Source: Acidobacteriota bacterium
GTDB taxonomy: Bacteria > Acidobacteriota > Blastocatellia > Pyrinomonadales > Pyrinomonadaceae
DNA: 64,000 nucleotides
Direction: 5' to 3'
NCBI GenBank assembly: GCA_019639135.1
Contig: JAHBSL010000001.1
Location: forward strand, 248,001 to 312,000
Shown: positions 44,948 to 54,174 of the stretch, piece by piece
Layout of the letters: each line of letters starts with the position of its first letter
Numbering within the stretch: the stretch's first letter is position 1
Program-made: the position numbers and the translations under genes
Notes under the pieces: model-generated
The model's input: only the letters and a program-made list of their open reading frames with translations
What the model was told of the DNA's origin: nothing
Database searches by the model: none

Positions 44948-46273
44948 TTAAACCACTTCTCCGTAGAGCGAATTTGCCTTTGCCTGGGTGATTCGGACAT
45001 CGACGATGCTCCCTAGCATACCATCGCTACCGGGAAAATTCACAACCCGATGGCAAGTCGAATGTCCTGAGAGATCGGAGGGGGATTTTGCCGAGCGTTT
45101 TTCAGCAAGAACGGACACCGTACGGCCAATATAACCCTCGAGATGCTTTGCCTGAAGATGCTTCTGAACGCGTTCAAGCTCAAGGAATCTTCGTGTTTTT
45201 TCCTCCGGCGAGACATCGTCGCGCATTGCGTATGCCGGTGTGTCCGGCCTCGGCGAGTACTTAAAGATATAGGCCGTGGCGTATTCGCTGTATTCGAAAA
45301 GCCCCATGGTCTGCTCAAAATCTTCAATGGTCTCGCCCGGAAAGCCAACGATGATATCGGTCGTTAACGCGATGTTCCGCGGCGATGCTTTAATTCGGTC
45401 GATCTTTTTCTTGTAGCTTTCAACGGTGTGCAAACGCCGCATGTCTTTTAGTACTTTGTTGCTTCCCGATTGAACGGGAAGATGCACCCAATTGCAGAGA
45501 TTCTCATTCTCTTCGATGGCTTCAACAATGTCGGCATTAAAATCACGCGGGAACGAGGTGTTGAACTTGATCCGTTCGATACCGGTAGCGGCCACCGCCC
45601 GTAAGAGACGCGAGAACGGCGAACTTCCTTTAAAGCCCTCAAGGCCTGATTCCGTTGACGGGCGATAGCTGTTCACGTTTTGCCCGATCAAATGAACTTC
45701 CTTCACTCCGTTTCGCTTTAGCTCCAATACCTGACGGATGATCTCGGAGGCGGGAAGGCTCGTTTCCCTTCCCCGCGAGAAAGGAACGATACAGTAAGTA
45801 CAAAATTTATTGCAGCCTTCAATTATCGGAACGAACGCGACCGAGCGCGAGTGTCGCTGGGCGTCGGCGACCGACCAATCATAGTCCGCTTCCCTTTCAC
45901 CAAGGTCTGCGTATCCCGGCCCATCGGAAAGTACCTTTCTGATCGCCTCGTTCACACGCCCGACGGCACGGGTGCCGAGAACGAAGTCGATCCCGTTGAT
46001 CTTTTTGAAAAGCGTCTCGCCTTCGAGTTGAGCGACACAACCCATCACGCCGATCACCGGTTTAGTACCTTCACGAAGTTTGACCTCACCGACTCGGGTG
46101 TAAAGTTTCTGCTCCGCCTTCTCACGAACCGAGCAAGTATTTATCAAAACAAGGTCGGCCGAAAGCTCATCTTCTACCAGCTCAAGGCCTTCCGCGGCGA
46201 GCGACGTTGCGACCCGCTCGGAATCCGAAACATTCATTTGACAGCCGAAAGTTTCAAGGTAGACTTTCTTCAT
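44948..46273 (-). CDS. miaB: tRNA methylthiotransferase MiaB
   Basis: A 441-residue radical-SAM enzyme that adds a methylthio group to i6A37 of tRNA. The N-terminal UPF0004 domain has TFGCQMNVSDSE and further Cys ligands (NTCSV, GCVAQ). The radical SAM cluster motif is CNKFCTYCIVPFSRG. GQNVNSY and the C-terminal TRAM domain (GRTVSVLAEK...GHSTCHRVVNFPG) confirm MiaB over MtaB or RimO. Its ATG lies only 14 bp from the divergent dnaE start. Confidence 0.95.
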   Translation of the reverse strand: MKKVYLETFGCQMNVSDSERVATSLAAEGLELVEDELSADLVLINTCSVREKAEQKLYTRVGEVKLREGTKPVIGVMGCVAQLEGETLFKKINGIDFVLGTRAVGRVNEAIRKVLSDGPGYADLGEREADYDWSVADAQRHSRSVAFVPIIEGCNKFCTYCIVPFSRGRETSLPASEIIRQVLELKRNGVKEVHLIGQNVNSYRPSTESGLEGFKGSSPFSRLLRAVAATGIERIKFNTSFPRDFNADIVEAIEENENLCNWVHLPVQSGSNKVLKDMRRLHTVESYKKKIDRIKASPRNIALTTDIIVGFPGETIEDFEQTMGLFEYSEYATAYIFKYSPRPDTPAYAMRDDVSPEEKTRRFLELERVQKHLQAKHLEGYIGRTVSVLAEKRSAKSPSDLSGHSTCHRVVNFPGSDGMLGSIVDVRITQAKANSLYGEVV

Positions 46274-46287
46274 ACATTACCGCAGAA

Positions 46288-49200
46288 ATGGAATACCAAC
46301 CCCTCGAAAAGAACGATTTTGTCCACCTCCATCTGCACACGGATTATAGCCTTTTGCAGAGTACAATCCAACTAAAACGCCTCTCAGCACGGCTTAAGGC
46401 TTTGGGGATGAAGGCGTGTGCGATCACGGACAAGGCAAACATGTTCGGGGCCGCGTCGTTCTATCGGGAAATGCGTACTGCGGGTATCAAACCGATACTC
46501 GGGTATGAGGCTTCATTAGTTCCGGGAAGCCGCTTTGACCGTTCACGAGCAGTGGAGGCAGGCGAACTTGCCTACTACGAATTGGTGCTTTTGGCCAAGA
46601 ACTACGACGGTTATTTGAATCTTTCGTATATCGCTTCTAAAGCTTACACGGACAGAGACGGGGAAGGCGGGGCTAGGGTCGATCTTGATCTACTCAGTGA
46701 AAGAAGCGGCGATCTTTTCGTACTAACCGGAGCACGCGGTTCGGCACTTTGGCACTACATTTCAAACGGGAACAGCGAAAAGGCACAGCGTCATCTTGCT
46801 GCTCTGGTAGATATCTATGGAACGGAGAACATTTTCATTCAGATCGAGGACCACGGGATCAGCGAGGATAATGATCTAACGCAACTGGTCATCGACACTG
46901 CGACGACCGCGGGTCTTGAACTGGTCGCTACGAACAATGTCTTCTATCTCGAACAAGAAGACTCAAAGGCCCAGGAGGTTCTTCTCTGCATTGGCGCCGG
47001 AACGACACTCAACGATCCGAGCCATCCTTCGCTTCCAAACGACAGCTTCTACCTCAAGAGCACCGAAGAGATGCGGGATCTCTTTTCTGAGAACTATCCG
47101 CAGGCACTTGAGAACACGGTCAAGATCGCTGAGCAGTGCGACATTAAGCTCCCCGTAGGCGGATCATTGACACTGCCCACGTTCCCGATTCCGGCTGATT
47201 CCGGTTGTGCAACGCTCGACGAGTATTTTGAAAAAGTCGTTCGCGAAGGGCTTGAGCGCAGAAAGAACGAGTTTCTAATTCCCGCACTTGAAGCCGGTGA
47301 ATTGAAGTATCCGCTGAAAAATTATGACGAACGGCTGCAGTTGGAGATCGAGACCATCGAGCGAATGGGATATCCGGGTTACTTCCTGATCGTTTGGGAT
47401 TTTATTCGATATGCAAAGGAACGGATGATCTCGGTCGGGCCCGGAAGGGGTTCTGCGGCTGGTTCCCTGGTAGCTTACGCACTGGACATCACTGATGTTG
47501 ATCCCCTTCAGTACGATCTTTTCTTCGAACGCTTCCTTAACCCGGAACGCGTTTCGATGCCCGACATCGACATCGATTTTTGCATTAGAGGACGCGCCGA
47601 AGTGATCGACCATGTGGTTCAGCTTTACGGCCGTGATTCCGTTTGCCAGATCATTACGTTCGGGACGATGGCTTCGAAGGCAGCGATCAAAGATGTAGGC
47701 CGAGCACTTAGCATGCCTTTAGGAGATGTCGAACGGGTAGCGAAGATGATCCCGCCGCCTTTTAGGGGCCGCATAACGAGTATTTCCAAAGCGCTCGAGG
47801 ACGTGCCTGAATTAAGGGCCGCAAAGCAGTCAGACCCGAAAGTAGCGGAACTGCTCGATCTCGCGCTTAAGATCGAAGGTTGTTCGCGGCACACTTCGGT
47901 TCATGCGGCGGGCGTTGTCATTTCACCAAAACCATTGCACGAAATGGTGCCGATCGCCGTTTCGGCAAAGAACGAATTGACCAGCCAATACCCAATGGGT
48001 GATCTCGAGAAGCTCGGGATGCTCAAGATGGACTTTCTGGGCCTCACGACCTTGACCATCATCGACGACTGCCTCGCCAGCCTTCGTGAGCGGACCGGGC
48101 AGGAGATCGACTGGCGAAAAGTCTCGCTGAAAGACGAAAAGACAATGAAGATCTTCGGCGACGGAAAAACCGAAGCCGTCTTTCAATTCGAATCGTCGGG
48201 AATGCAGGAGATCTGCCGCCGGCTCAAGCCAAAGGAGCTCGAAGATCTGGCTGCGCTTAATGCTCTCTACCGGCCGGGTCCGCTGGACGGCGGCATGGTC
48301 GAGGATTTCATCAAAAGGCATCGCGGCGAAAAAGCGGTCGAATACATCGTGCCGGAAATGGAGGACATCCTCAAGAATACCTTTGGTGTTCTCGTTTACC
48401 AGGAACAGATCATGCAGATCGCCCAACGCCTTGCGGGCTATTCGCTTGGCGAAGCCGACATGATGCGTCGGGCGATGGGTAAGAAGAAGCCTGAGGAGAT
48501 GGCTCCACATGAGGTCAAATTCATCGGCGGTGCCGTTGAGCGAGGGATCAAGGAAAAAACGGCTCGTGAGATCTTTGACCTGATGGCAAAGTTTGCGGAC
48601 TACGGATTTAACCGCAGCCACAGTATCGCCTATGCGATCTTGGCTTTCCAAACAGCCTATCTGAAAGCACATTATCCGGCATATTTTTATGCTGCCGTGC
48701 TCTCGCACGAATCCGACAACAGCTCAAAGGTCTATAAATACTCCGGCGAACTTAGATCGATGGGGCTTCAACTCCTTCCGCCGGACGTGAACGAAAGCGA
48801 CGAGGGGTTTACACCGACAGACGATTCAGTGAGATTTGGCCTAAGCGCGATCAAGGGACTCGGAGCATCATCAGCGAAAGCTATAATTGCCGCGCGTGGT
48901 CAGGGCAAATTTAGATCCGTCTTCGATTTCGTAAGCCGTGTCGAGCAGAACGGCGTCAACCGCAAAATGCTCGAAAGCCTGATCGCCGGCGGAGCCTTCG
49001 ACTCGATGATGCTTGTCGGCATCGAACCTAACGAATGGAGGGCTCGTTTGTTTGCATCGATAAATGACATTCTTGCTTACGGACAGAGCGCATGGAACGA
49101 TAAGGTTCAGGGGCAGACGGGGCTTTTTGCCGCTTCCGATGATTCAAACGCGCTTGTGACCGAACTCGTCGAGGCAACTCCATGGACTCGCGAAGAAATG

Positions 49201-49815
49201 TCTGCCCGGGAAAAGGCGGCTCTGGGATTTTACCTCTCTGTGCACCCGCTGGATGCGTACGACTCTCGAATTAGCGGCATTGGTGTTTCTTCGATGGAGG
49301 AGATATCCGCCGCCGGAATTGGCGGGATGGTCTCCGCAGCAGGGATCGTCTCGGGCTTACTTGTTCGCTGGAGCAAGTCCGGGAACCGTTATGCACAATT
49401 CAGGCTCGAAGATCGTACCGGTAGTGCCAAGGTATTGGTTTGGAGCGAAACTTATACAAAGATCACGAACCTGCTTGCTGATGACGCACTCCTCATTATT
49501 GACGGCAAGCTCGAAAACAATGACGGTGGAGAGATTACCATCGTTGCCTCTGATGCTCGTTCCCTCCCGGACGTTATCTCGAGACAGGCTCGTAATCTCA
49601 TCGTCACGCTGCCGCGGCGTGCGTTCGATGAAGGGACATTGAACGATCTTTACGCGATCCTTGCTTCAGATCGCGGCAGGTGTGATGTTACGCTCATAGT
49701 ACCCATTGAAGGATTCGAACTGACGCTAAAATCGCCGCCGCTTCAGGTGCAGGGATCGAGAAGGCTAGAAGAACAATTGCGATCGCTCGGTTGTTCGGTT
49801 CGGTGGGACCATTAG
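46288..49815 (+). CDS. dnaE: DNA polymerase III alpha subunit
   Basis: 1175 residues from the ATG at 46288; frames further upstream are inside miaB on the other strand. The N-terminal PHP domain starts FVHLHLHTDYSLLQ. The palm carries PDIDIDF (about 423) and KMDFLGLTTL (about 581), giving the three catalytic aspartates. The HhH part (GLSAIKGLGASSAKAI) and an OB fold (VSAAGIVSGLLVRWSKSGNRYAQF, RLEDRTGSAKVLVW) follow. It is the replicative polymerase of the DnaE1 type. accA follows by 12 bp. The start region has no strong Shine-Dalgarno. Confidence 0.96.
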   Translation: MEYQPLEKNDFVHLHLHTDYSLLQSTIQLKRLSARLKALGMKACAITDKANMFGAASFYREMRTAGIKPILGYEASLVPGSRFDRSRAVEAGELAYYELVLLAKNYDGYLNLSYIASKAYTDRDGEGGARVDLDLLSERSGDLFVLTGARGSALWHYISNGNSEKAQRHLAALVDIYGTENIFIQIEDHGISEDNDLTQLVIDTATTAGLELVATNNVFYLEQEDSKAQEVLLCIGAGTTLNDPSHPSLPNDSFYLKSTEEMRDLFSENYPQALENTVKIAEQCDIKLPVGGSLTLPTFPIPADSGCATLDEYFEKVVREGLERRKNEFLIPALEAGELKYPLKNYDERLQLEIETIERMGYPGYFLIVWDFIRYAKERMISVGPGRGSAAGSLVAYALDITDVDPLQYDLFFERFLNPERVSMPDIDIDFCIRGRAEVIDHVVQLYGRDSVCQIITFGTMASKAAIKDVGRALSMPLGDVERVAKMIPPPFRGRITSISKALEDVPELRAAKQSDPKVAELLDLALKIEGCSRHTSVHAAGVVISPKPLHEMVPIAVSAKNELTSQYPMGDLEKLGMLKMDFLGLTTLTIIDDCLASLRERTGQEIDWRKVSLKDEKTMKIFGDGKTEAVFQFESSGMQEICRRLKPKELEDLAALNALYRPGPLDGGMVEDFIKRHRGEKAVEYIVPEMEDILKNTFGVLVYQEQIMQIAQRLAGYSLGEADMMRRAMGKKKPEEMAPHEVKFIGGAVERGIKEKTAREIFDLMAKFADYGFNRSHSIAYAILAFQTAYLKAHYPAYFYAAVLSHESDNSSKVYKYSGELRSMGLQLLPPDVNESDEGFTPTDDSVRFGLSAIKGLGASSAKAIIAARGQGKFRSVFDFVSRVEQNGVNRKMLESLIAGGAFDSMMLVGIEPNEWRARLFASINDILAYGQSAWNDKVQGQTGLFAASDDSNALVTELVEATPWTREEMSAREKAALGFYLSVHPLDAYDSRISGIGVSSMEEISAAGIGGMVSAAGIVSGLLVRWSKSGNRYAQFRLEDRTGSAKVLVWSETYTKITNLLADDALLIIDGKLENNDGGEITIVASDARSLPDVISRQARNLIVTLPRRAFDEGTLNDLYAILASDRGRCDVTLIVPIEGFELTLKSPPLQVQGSRRLEEQLRSLGCSVRWDH

Positions 49816-49827
49816 GATGAATTCTCT

Positions 49828-50691
49828 ATGACCGAAGTTAGCAACTCTTCAACTGCATTTGTCCGCGTGCTCAACGCTAGAGATGCGGATCGGCCGTACG
49901 CTCTGGACATCTTTAACGGTGTATTCACCGATTTTATTGAGATACACGGCGACCGGCGGTATGCGGATGATAAAGCTCTTGTTTGCGGGTTTGCTCGGCT
50001 TGACGGCACCGAGGTGGCCGTTATCGGGCAGCAGAAAGGACGCGATACCAAGCAGCGGCAGGTGCGAAATTTCGGAATGCCAAAGCCAGAAGGCTACCGA
50101 AAAGCATTGCGGGTGATGAGGCTGGCTGAAAAGTTTCGGCGGCCGATCATCACCTTTATCGACACACCCGGTGCCTATCCCGGCATTGACGCCGAGGAGC
50201 GCGGACAAGCCGAAGCGATCGCCTTTAACCTTCGCGAAATGGCCGGGCTTCGAGTTCCGATCATCGTGGTCGTGGTCGGCGAGGGTGGTTCCGGCGGTGC
50301 TTTGGCGATCGGCGTAGGCGACCGTGTTTTGATGATGGAGAATGCGGTCTATTCGGTCATTTCGCCAGAAGGCTGCGCCGCGATCCTTTGGAAAGATGCT
50401 GCAATGGCCGACCGCGCCGCGGAGAGCCTTAAGCTGACCGCAAAGGATCTGCTTGGCTTCGGTTTGATAGATGACATCGTCGCGGAGAAAACGGCATGGA
50501 AGATCGACCGCGTGGACGCCGAGCAGCCGAATTTTGACGAGGTTGGCCGCTCGCTCAAAGAGGTTCTCGGCAAGCACCTCAAAGAAGTTCGGTCGCTCAG
50601 CCCCGATGAGCTTATCCTGAAGCGATTTCAGAAGTTTAGAGAGATGGGTGTGTGGCTAGGAAAAAAAACGAGGGTGTCTGAAAAGCATTAA
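49828..50691 (+). CDS. accA: acetyl-CoA carboxylase carboxyltransferase alpha subunit
   Basis: A 287-residue protein, about 30 shorter than E. coli AccA because the N-terminal helical hairpin is missing: it starts near RPYALDIFNGVFTDFIEIHGDRRYADD. The catalytic part is intact: IGQQKGRDTKQRQVRNFGMPKPEGYRKA-type CoA loop, FIDTPGAYPGIDAEERGQAEAIA, GEGGSGGALAIGVGD and SVISPEGCAAILWKD. It transfers carboxyl from biotin to acetyl-CoA for fatty acid synthesis together with AccD. It is in the dnaE operon, as in many bacteria. Confidence 0.93.
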   Translation: MTEVSNSSTAFVRVLNARDADRPYALDIFNGVFTDFIEIHGDRRYADDKALVCGFARLDGTEVAVIGQQKGRDTKQRQVRNFGMPKPEGYRKALRVMRLAEKFRRPIITFIDTPGAYPGIDAEERGQAEAIAFNLREMAGLRVPIIVVVVGEGGSGGALAIGVGDRVLMMENAVYSVISPEGCAAILWKDAAMADRAAESLKLTAKDLLGFGLIDDIVAEKTAWKIDRVDAEQPNFDEVGRSLKEVLGKHLKEVRSLSPDELILKRFQKFREMGVWLGKKTRVSEKH

Positions 50692-50868
50692 GACGGCGAG
50701 CGTATTCGACCACTACAAGCGCTCTCAGTTCAACGATCTCCGCATAAATCTCAGCGAAGTCTGCGGTTAGAGGACCGCTACGCAGAGGCCGCCGAGGGTT
50801 TCGCAGAGATCGCAGAGGGTTTCCATCTACTTTTCAGACATCCTTTTTTCCTCACTCATCCCACGAAA
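50692..50868. repeat. intergenic short-repeat stretch
   Basis: No gene. CGCAGAG occurs at 50781, 50802 and 50811, and GAGGGTTTC at 50794 and 50815 (21 bp apart). The left half (TCTCCGCATAAATCTCAGCGAAGTCTGCGG) is a degenerate inverted form. It separates the convergent accA and ssb genes. Confidence 0.5.
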
Positions 50869-51321
50869 TTAAAAAGGGATATCGTCGTCGGTTGACGCGG
50901 CCCGGGCTGGTGCAGCAGATGACGAGGAGGAAGCAGGTTCGGACGGCCCTGCGAATTCCGGCTCCGATCCGCTGCGATCGCCCGATGAATCGCCCCGCGA
51001 ACCGATGAAACGCATATCGGTGCCGTTTACCTGAAGCGTTTGCCGCGTTGCCCCTTCGCGATCCGTCCATTCTTCGAGGCTCAAGCGGCCTTCGATATAA
51101 ACCTGGCTTCCCTTTTTCAGGTATTTCGCCGCGTTTTCGGCCTGATTTCGCCATAGCGTAACGCGGAACCAGGTCGGAACATCCTGCCATTCGCCGGATT
51201 TATCGCGTTTGCGGTCATTGGTTGCGATCGAAAAGTCGCAGACGGCGTCGCCCTGCGGCGTATAGCGAAGTTCCGGGTCGCGGCCCAGATACCCGACTAG
51301 GATTATTTTGTTAAAAGACAT
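50869..51321 (-). CDS. ssb: single-stranded DNA-binding protein
   Basis: 150 residues from the ATG at 51321 (MSFNKIILVGYLGRDPELRYTPQGD); the frame upstream to 51414 is non-homologous. The OB fold covers 1-105 with FSIATNDRKRD, TWFRVTLWRNQAENAAKYLKKGSQVYIEG and LQVNGTDMRFIG. The tail is Ser/Gly/Pro-rich and ends DDDIPF, the interaction tip for RecO and other repair proteins; recO is also in this window. GGAGG lies about 14 bp before the start. Confidence 0.95.
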   Translation of the reverse strand: MSFNKIILVGYLGRDPELRYTPQGDAVCDFSIATNDRKRDKSGEWQDVPTWFRVTLWRNQAENAAKYLKKGSQVYIEGRLSLEEWTDREGATRQTLQVNGTDMRFIGSRGDSSGDRSGSEPEFAGPSEPASSSSSAAPARAASTDDDIPF

Positions 51322-51450
51322 TTTGCTGTAGGGTTCCTCCTTGGGAAACTTACGTAAATTTGTTGGAAACTTTCGGGATATTACATTCATCATTCTATCG
51401 CGGTCAAGCTGCACGTGTTAAAATTCTCGTTTTCGCAGAACCGCGGTCGC

Positions 51451-52584
51451 ATGTCGTCAGATAAAAGCTCATTTCAGGATCCTCACATTTTGCATTCGTT
51501 CCGACTTCTCATTTCATTGGCACTACTACTTTTGCTTGCAGGCGGCGTTTTGGGTCAACAGCCAAGCGGTCCGTCGCCTTATTCCCTTTGTTCGACGTAC
51601 GTCCCGGAAATCGGCGGGATCATCACTGCAGCTGCCAGTTCCACAGGAATTGCCGTTGCCGAAAACAAAGGTCGTGTCCGGCTGCTCGGCAACGGAACAC
51701 TGGAGACCGTTTGGTCGGCGGAGCTTGGCGGGGACATCGTGTCGAATTTATTGATTTCAGGCGATTCGCTATATGTTGTGACAAATACATCCTCCGAGGA
51801 GCCCAGCTCAAGGCTTCGGGTAATCAACATCGAAACGGGATTGATACGCAATTCTCTTGAGGTAATTCTCGACCGTTCATTTCTGCTTAAAAGAGCTGGG
51901 GACGCTATCTTGATAGTCCCTTCAAGCTCGGCTCCGGCGGTTCTGCGAACGACGCAGTTGACCTATTCCGGGAATTTCACAGCCTGGACACCGGGCGATG
52001 TGTTTTTGTTTACCGACGGCGAACGGGCACTTTTTGCCTCCGCTGACGGTCGCCTTAAGGTCGCCTCAATACTTACCGGAGAACCCATTTCTGAGATATC
52101 CGGCTCGAGTGGAAAGATCGAGGGCGCGGTCTTGAGCACCGCAGGGCGCGTAATTCAGGGAAAGAATGGCGGAGAGATACGCGCGGAGGCGATCAATTCG
52201 AACGGCCGAGATTGGTCATTCAAGACCGGGGGCACTGTAGTATTCCTCAAGAGCCTTAACGGAAAGATCCTTTCCGCTTCGAATGACAATTTCCTCTATT
52301 TGCTGAGCGAAGAAAGTGGGAAGGTCGTTTGGCGTGGCCGGCTTCCCGGCAGGCCGCTGACAGGTGCACTGCTGAAAGATGGCTCGATTGCCGTAGCTGT
52401 GCTTGGCGAAGAAAGGCTTCTCTTGTTCGATAGCACGAACGGGAAACCTCGAAACACGATCGAGCTTGAGGCGAACGAAGAGGTCCAACCCGGCGGGATA
52501 ATCGAAACCGAGGAGGGTGGAATTGCGGCGCTGACCTCACGCGGGCTCCGCCTTTACGCGGCCTCCGGCGGCTGCACGCGGTAA
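51451..52584 (+). CDS. secreted PQQ-like beta-propeller protein
   Basis: 377 residues from the ATG at 51451 (a GTG at 51415 is possible). The N-terminus has a signal peptide: SFRLLISLALLLLLAGGVLGQQ. The rest is a run of about seven beta repeats of 40-45 residues with WxG-type turns (TVWSAELGGDIVSNLLISGDSLYV, RDWSFKTGGTVVFLKSLNGKILSAS, VVWRGRLPGRPLTGALLKDG), as in PQQ-like or BamB-type propellers. It is probably a periplasmic scaffold or binding protein. No catalytic residues are visible. Confidence 0.75.
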   Translation: MSSDKSSFQDPHILHSFRLLISLALLLLLAGGVLGQQPSGPSPYSLCSTYVPEIGGIITAAASSTGIAVAENKGRVRLLGNGTLETVWSAELGGDIVSNLLISGDSLYVVTNTSSEEPSSRLRVINIETGLIRNSLEVILDRSFLLKRAGDAILIVPSSSAPAVLRTTQLTYSGNFTAWTPGDVFLFTDGERALFASADGRLKVASILTGEPISEISGSSGKIEGAVLSTAGRVIQGKNGGEIRAEAINSNGRDWSFKTGGTVVFLKSLNGKILSASNDNFLYLLSEESGKVVWRGRLPGRPLTGALLKDGSIAVAVLGEERLLLFDSTNGKPRNTIELEANEEVQPGGIIETEEGGIAALTSRGLRLYAASGGCTR

Positions 52585-52629
52585 AGAAGAAGGGCGAGGA
52601 AGTTCCCCGCCCTGGTCATAGATTCTGTT

Positions 52630-52860
52630 TTAATGAGAGGTCGCGTACTCGTTCATGATCGCGTGGATCTCATCCTTGATCATTAGCTTCTTCTTTTTCA
52701 GGGTTGATTCTTCAAATTGTTCATCGTCGCTGGGAAAGGTGATCGCTGCAAGCTCGTTGAGGCGTTTTTCGTAGTTCTGGTGTTGGTGGACAAGATCGCG
52801 GAAGGTTGCGTTCGATTTTAGAAGTTCGTCACGCACCGGATCAGGTGTTGAAAGGTCCAT
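52630..52860 (-). CDS. DUF465/YdcH-family small protein
   Basis: 76 residues from the ATG at 52860 with GAGG about 9 bp upstream (a GTG at 52875 is less likely). It is a short helical hairpin: LLKSNATFRDLVHQHQNYEKRLNELA, then EESTLKKKKLMIKDEIHAIM. The KKxxLxxKDEI end is the DUF465 signature. The function is unknown; family members are small cytoplasmic proteins. It appears monocistronic. Confidence 0.82.
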   Translation of the reverse strand: MDLSTPDPVRDELLKSNATFRDLVHQHQNYEKRLNELAAITFPSDDEQFEESTLKKKKLMIKDEIHAIMNEYATSH

Positions 52861-53037
52861 GGCACTTTTCCTCACTTATCAAAAGATTTACACGTCTGGT
52901 GTGTTCGAAATATTTTTCACCGTCGGTGTAAACAGAATCTTAACCTACAAAGGGCAAGATTTACAAGACGAAGATCGAAAGGCAGATCTTATTTGAACCG
53001 AGGGCGGACGCCATCTTCCGCGAGTCTATTACCCGCC

Positions 53038-53541
53038 CTAGATGGCGTCTTCCTTAGCCCCGAGACTGATGTTCAAGATCAGGTCTCCAGCTCTCGCGCC
53101 GAAAAGTATCGAGTCCTCCACCGGCTCTCGGTAATAGGCCGGGCGAATCGATTGCTCTTTGAACCCGAGCCGGCGATAAAACCCAATTGCAGAATAATTG
53201 GATGCCCTGACTTCAAGTAGTACCTGAGATTCCGGATTGGTGTTTCCTTGTTCAAGAGCCGACCGGATCAAGGAAGTTCCAATACCGCGTTGTTTGTGGT
53301 CTGGTTCGACGGCAATGTTCAAAACTTCGATGTCGCATGTTCCCGTTCCCGAAGCGAGAAGCCTGACCAAAATAAAACCCAAAAGACCCTCGGAGGCACT
53401 TCTTGCGACGAGAAGAAGTTGGTTTTGTGAAACAGCGGCCCCGGCGTAATCTTCGCGGCTCCAGAATGCCAGTCCCGAACGTGCAGATAGATCGGCAATC
53501 TGATCAAGGTCCGACTCGGTTGCTCTGTCGATCTCAGGCAT
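53038..53541 (-). CDS. rimI: GNAT acetyltransferase, RimI-like
   Basis: A 167-residue protein. The acetyl-CoA loop is HKQRGIGTSLIRSAL near 87-101, with EVLNIAVEPDH before it and LEVRASNYSAIGFYRRLGF after it, the RimI pattern. The likely substrate is the N-terminus of ribosomal protein bS18, but many RimI-like enzymes have other targets. It directly follows tsaB without a gap, a common pairing (tsaB-rimI). Confidence 0.85.
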   Translation of the reverse strand: MPEIDRATESDLDQIADLSARSGLAFWSREDYAGAAVSQNQLLLVARSASEGLLGFILVRLLASGTGTCDIEVLNIAVEPDHKQRGIGTSLIRSALEQGNTNPESQVLLEVRASNYSAIGFYRRLGFKEQSIRPAYYREPVEDSILFGARAGDLILNISLGAKEDAI

Positions 53542-54174
53542 CTAATAAAGTCCACGGGAGCGAACAGGATTCTGCAAGTAGATCGGTGTCAGATCGCTTT
53601 TTGCCAGATCCGAGTTGACGCTTTCCCCAATGATGAAAGCTAAATTTCGCCCCGTATCGATTCTCTTGATTGAAGCGCCTGCAAGCTCGGGGAGAAGCTC
53701 AATCGGGCCGATGACCGCCTTTGCGTTTGAAAGGGTCTCGGTCAGCCTCTCTGCATCGACGATGGCCGGAGATTCTTCAAGCTCGAAAAGAAACGCTCGG
53801 TCTGCCCTGCCAATGGGGATAACGACCGCTCGTCCTTCGATCTCGCTCAAAGAAAGCATCGCCGGAAGCAGCGGAATCCCAACGATCTCACAACCAATTG
53901 CCCGCGAAAGCCCGAGTGCAGTTGCAATGCCGATACGAAGTCCGGTAAAGCTGCCGGGGCCAAGCGATACGGCAATTCGGCCGATATCGGATGCGGTCGT
54001 ATTCGCTTCGGACAGCAGAGCCTCGACCGCGGATAAAAGGTCCTCGGAACGCGATGTACTTCCCTCGCCGATATCCCCCGCAACAAAGCCATTACCACTG
54101 AACAAAGCGACACTTCCGCCGGCAATGCCGGTTTCAAGACACAGGGTGAGCGAATGTATTTTTGAACTAGACAT
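53542..54174 (-). CDS. tsaB: tRNA threonylcarbamoyladenosine protein TsaB
   Basis: A 210-residue protein. It is the scaffold partner of TsaD in t6A37 formation. LCLETGIAGGSVALF at the start and SLGPGSFTGLRIGIATALGLSRAIG are diagnostic. It lacks the TsaD HxxxH metal motif, as expected of TsaB. It begins at the base after the nucleotidyltransferase stop, so it is co-transcribed with the PqqD/HprK-like module. Confidence 0.93.
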   Translation of the reverse strand: MSSSKIHSLTLCLETGIAGGSVALFSGNGFVAGDIGEGSTSRSEDLLSAVEALLSEANTTASDIGRIAVSLGPGSFTGLRIGIATALGLSRAIGCEIVGIPLLPAMLSLSEIEGRAVVIPIGRADRAFLFELEESPAIVDAERLTETLSNAKAVIGPIELLPELAGASIKRIDTGRNLAFIIGESVNSDLAKSDLTPIYLQNPVRSRGLY

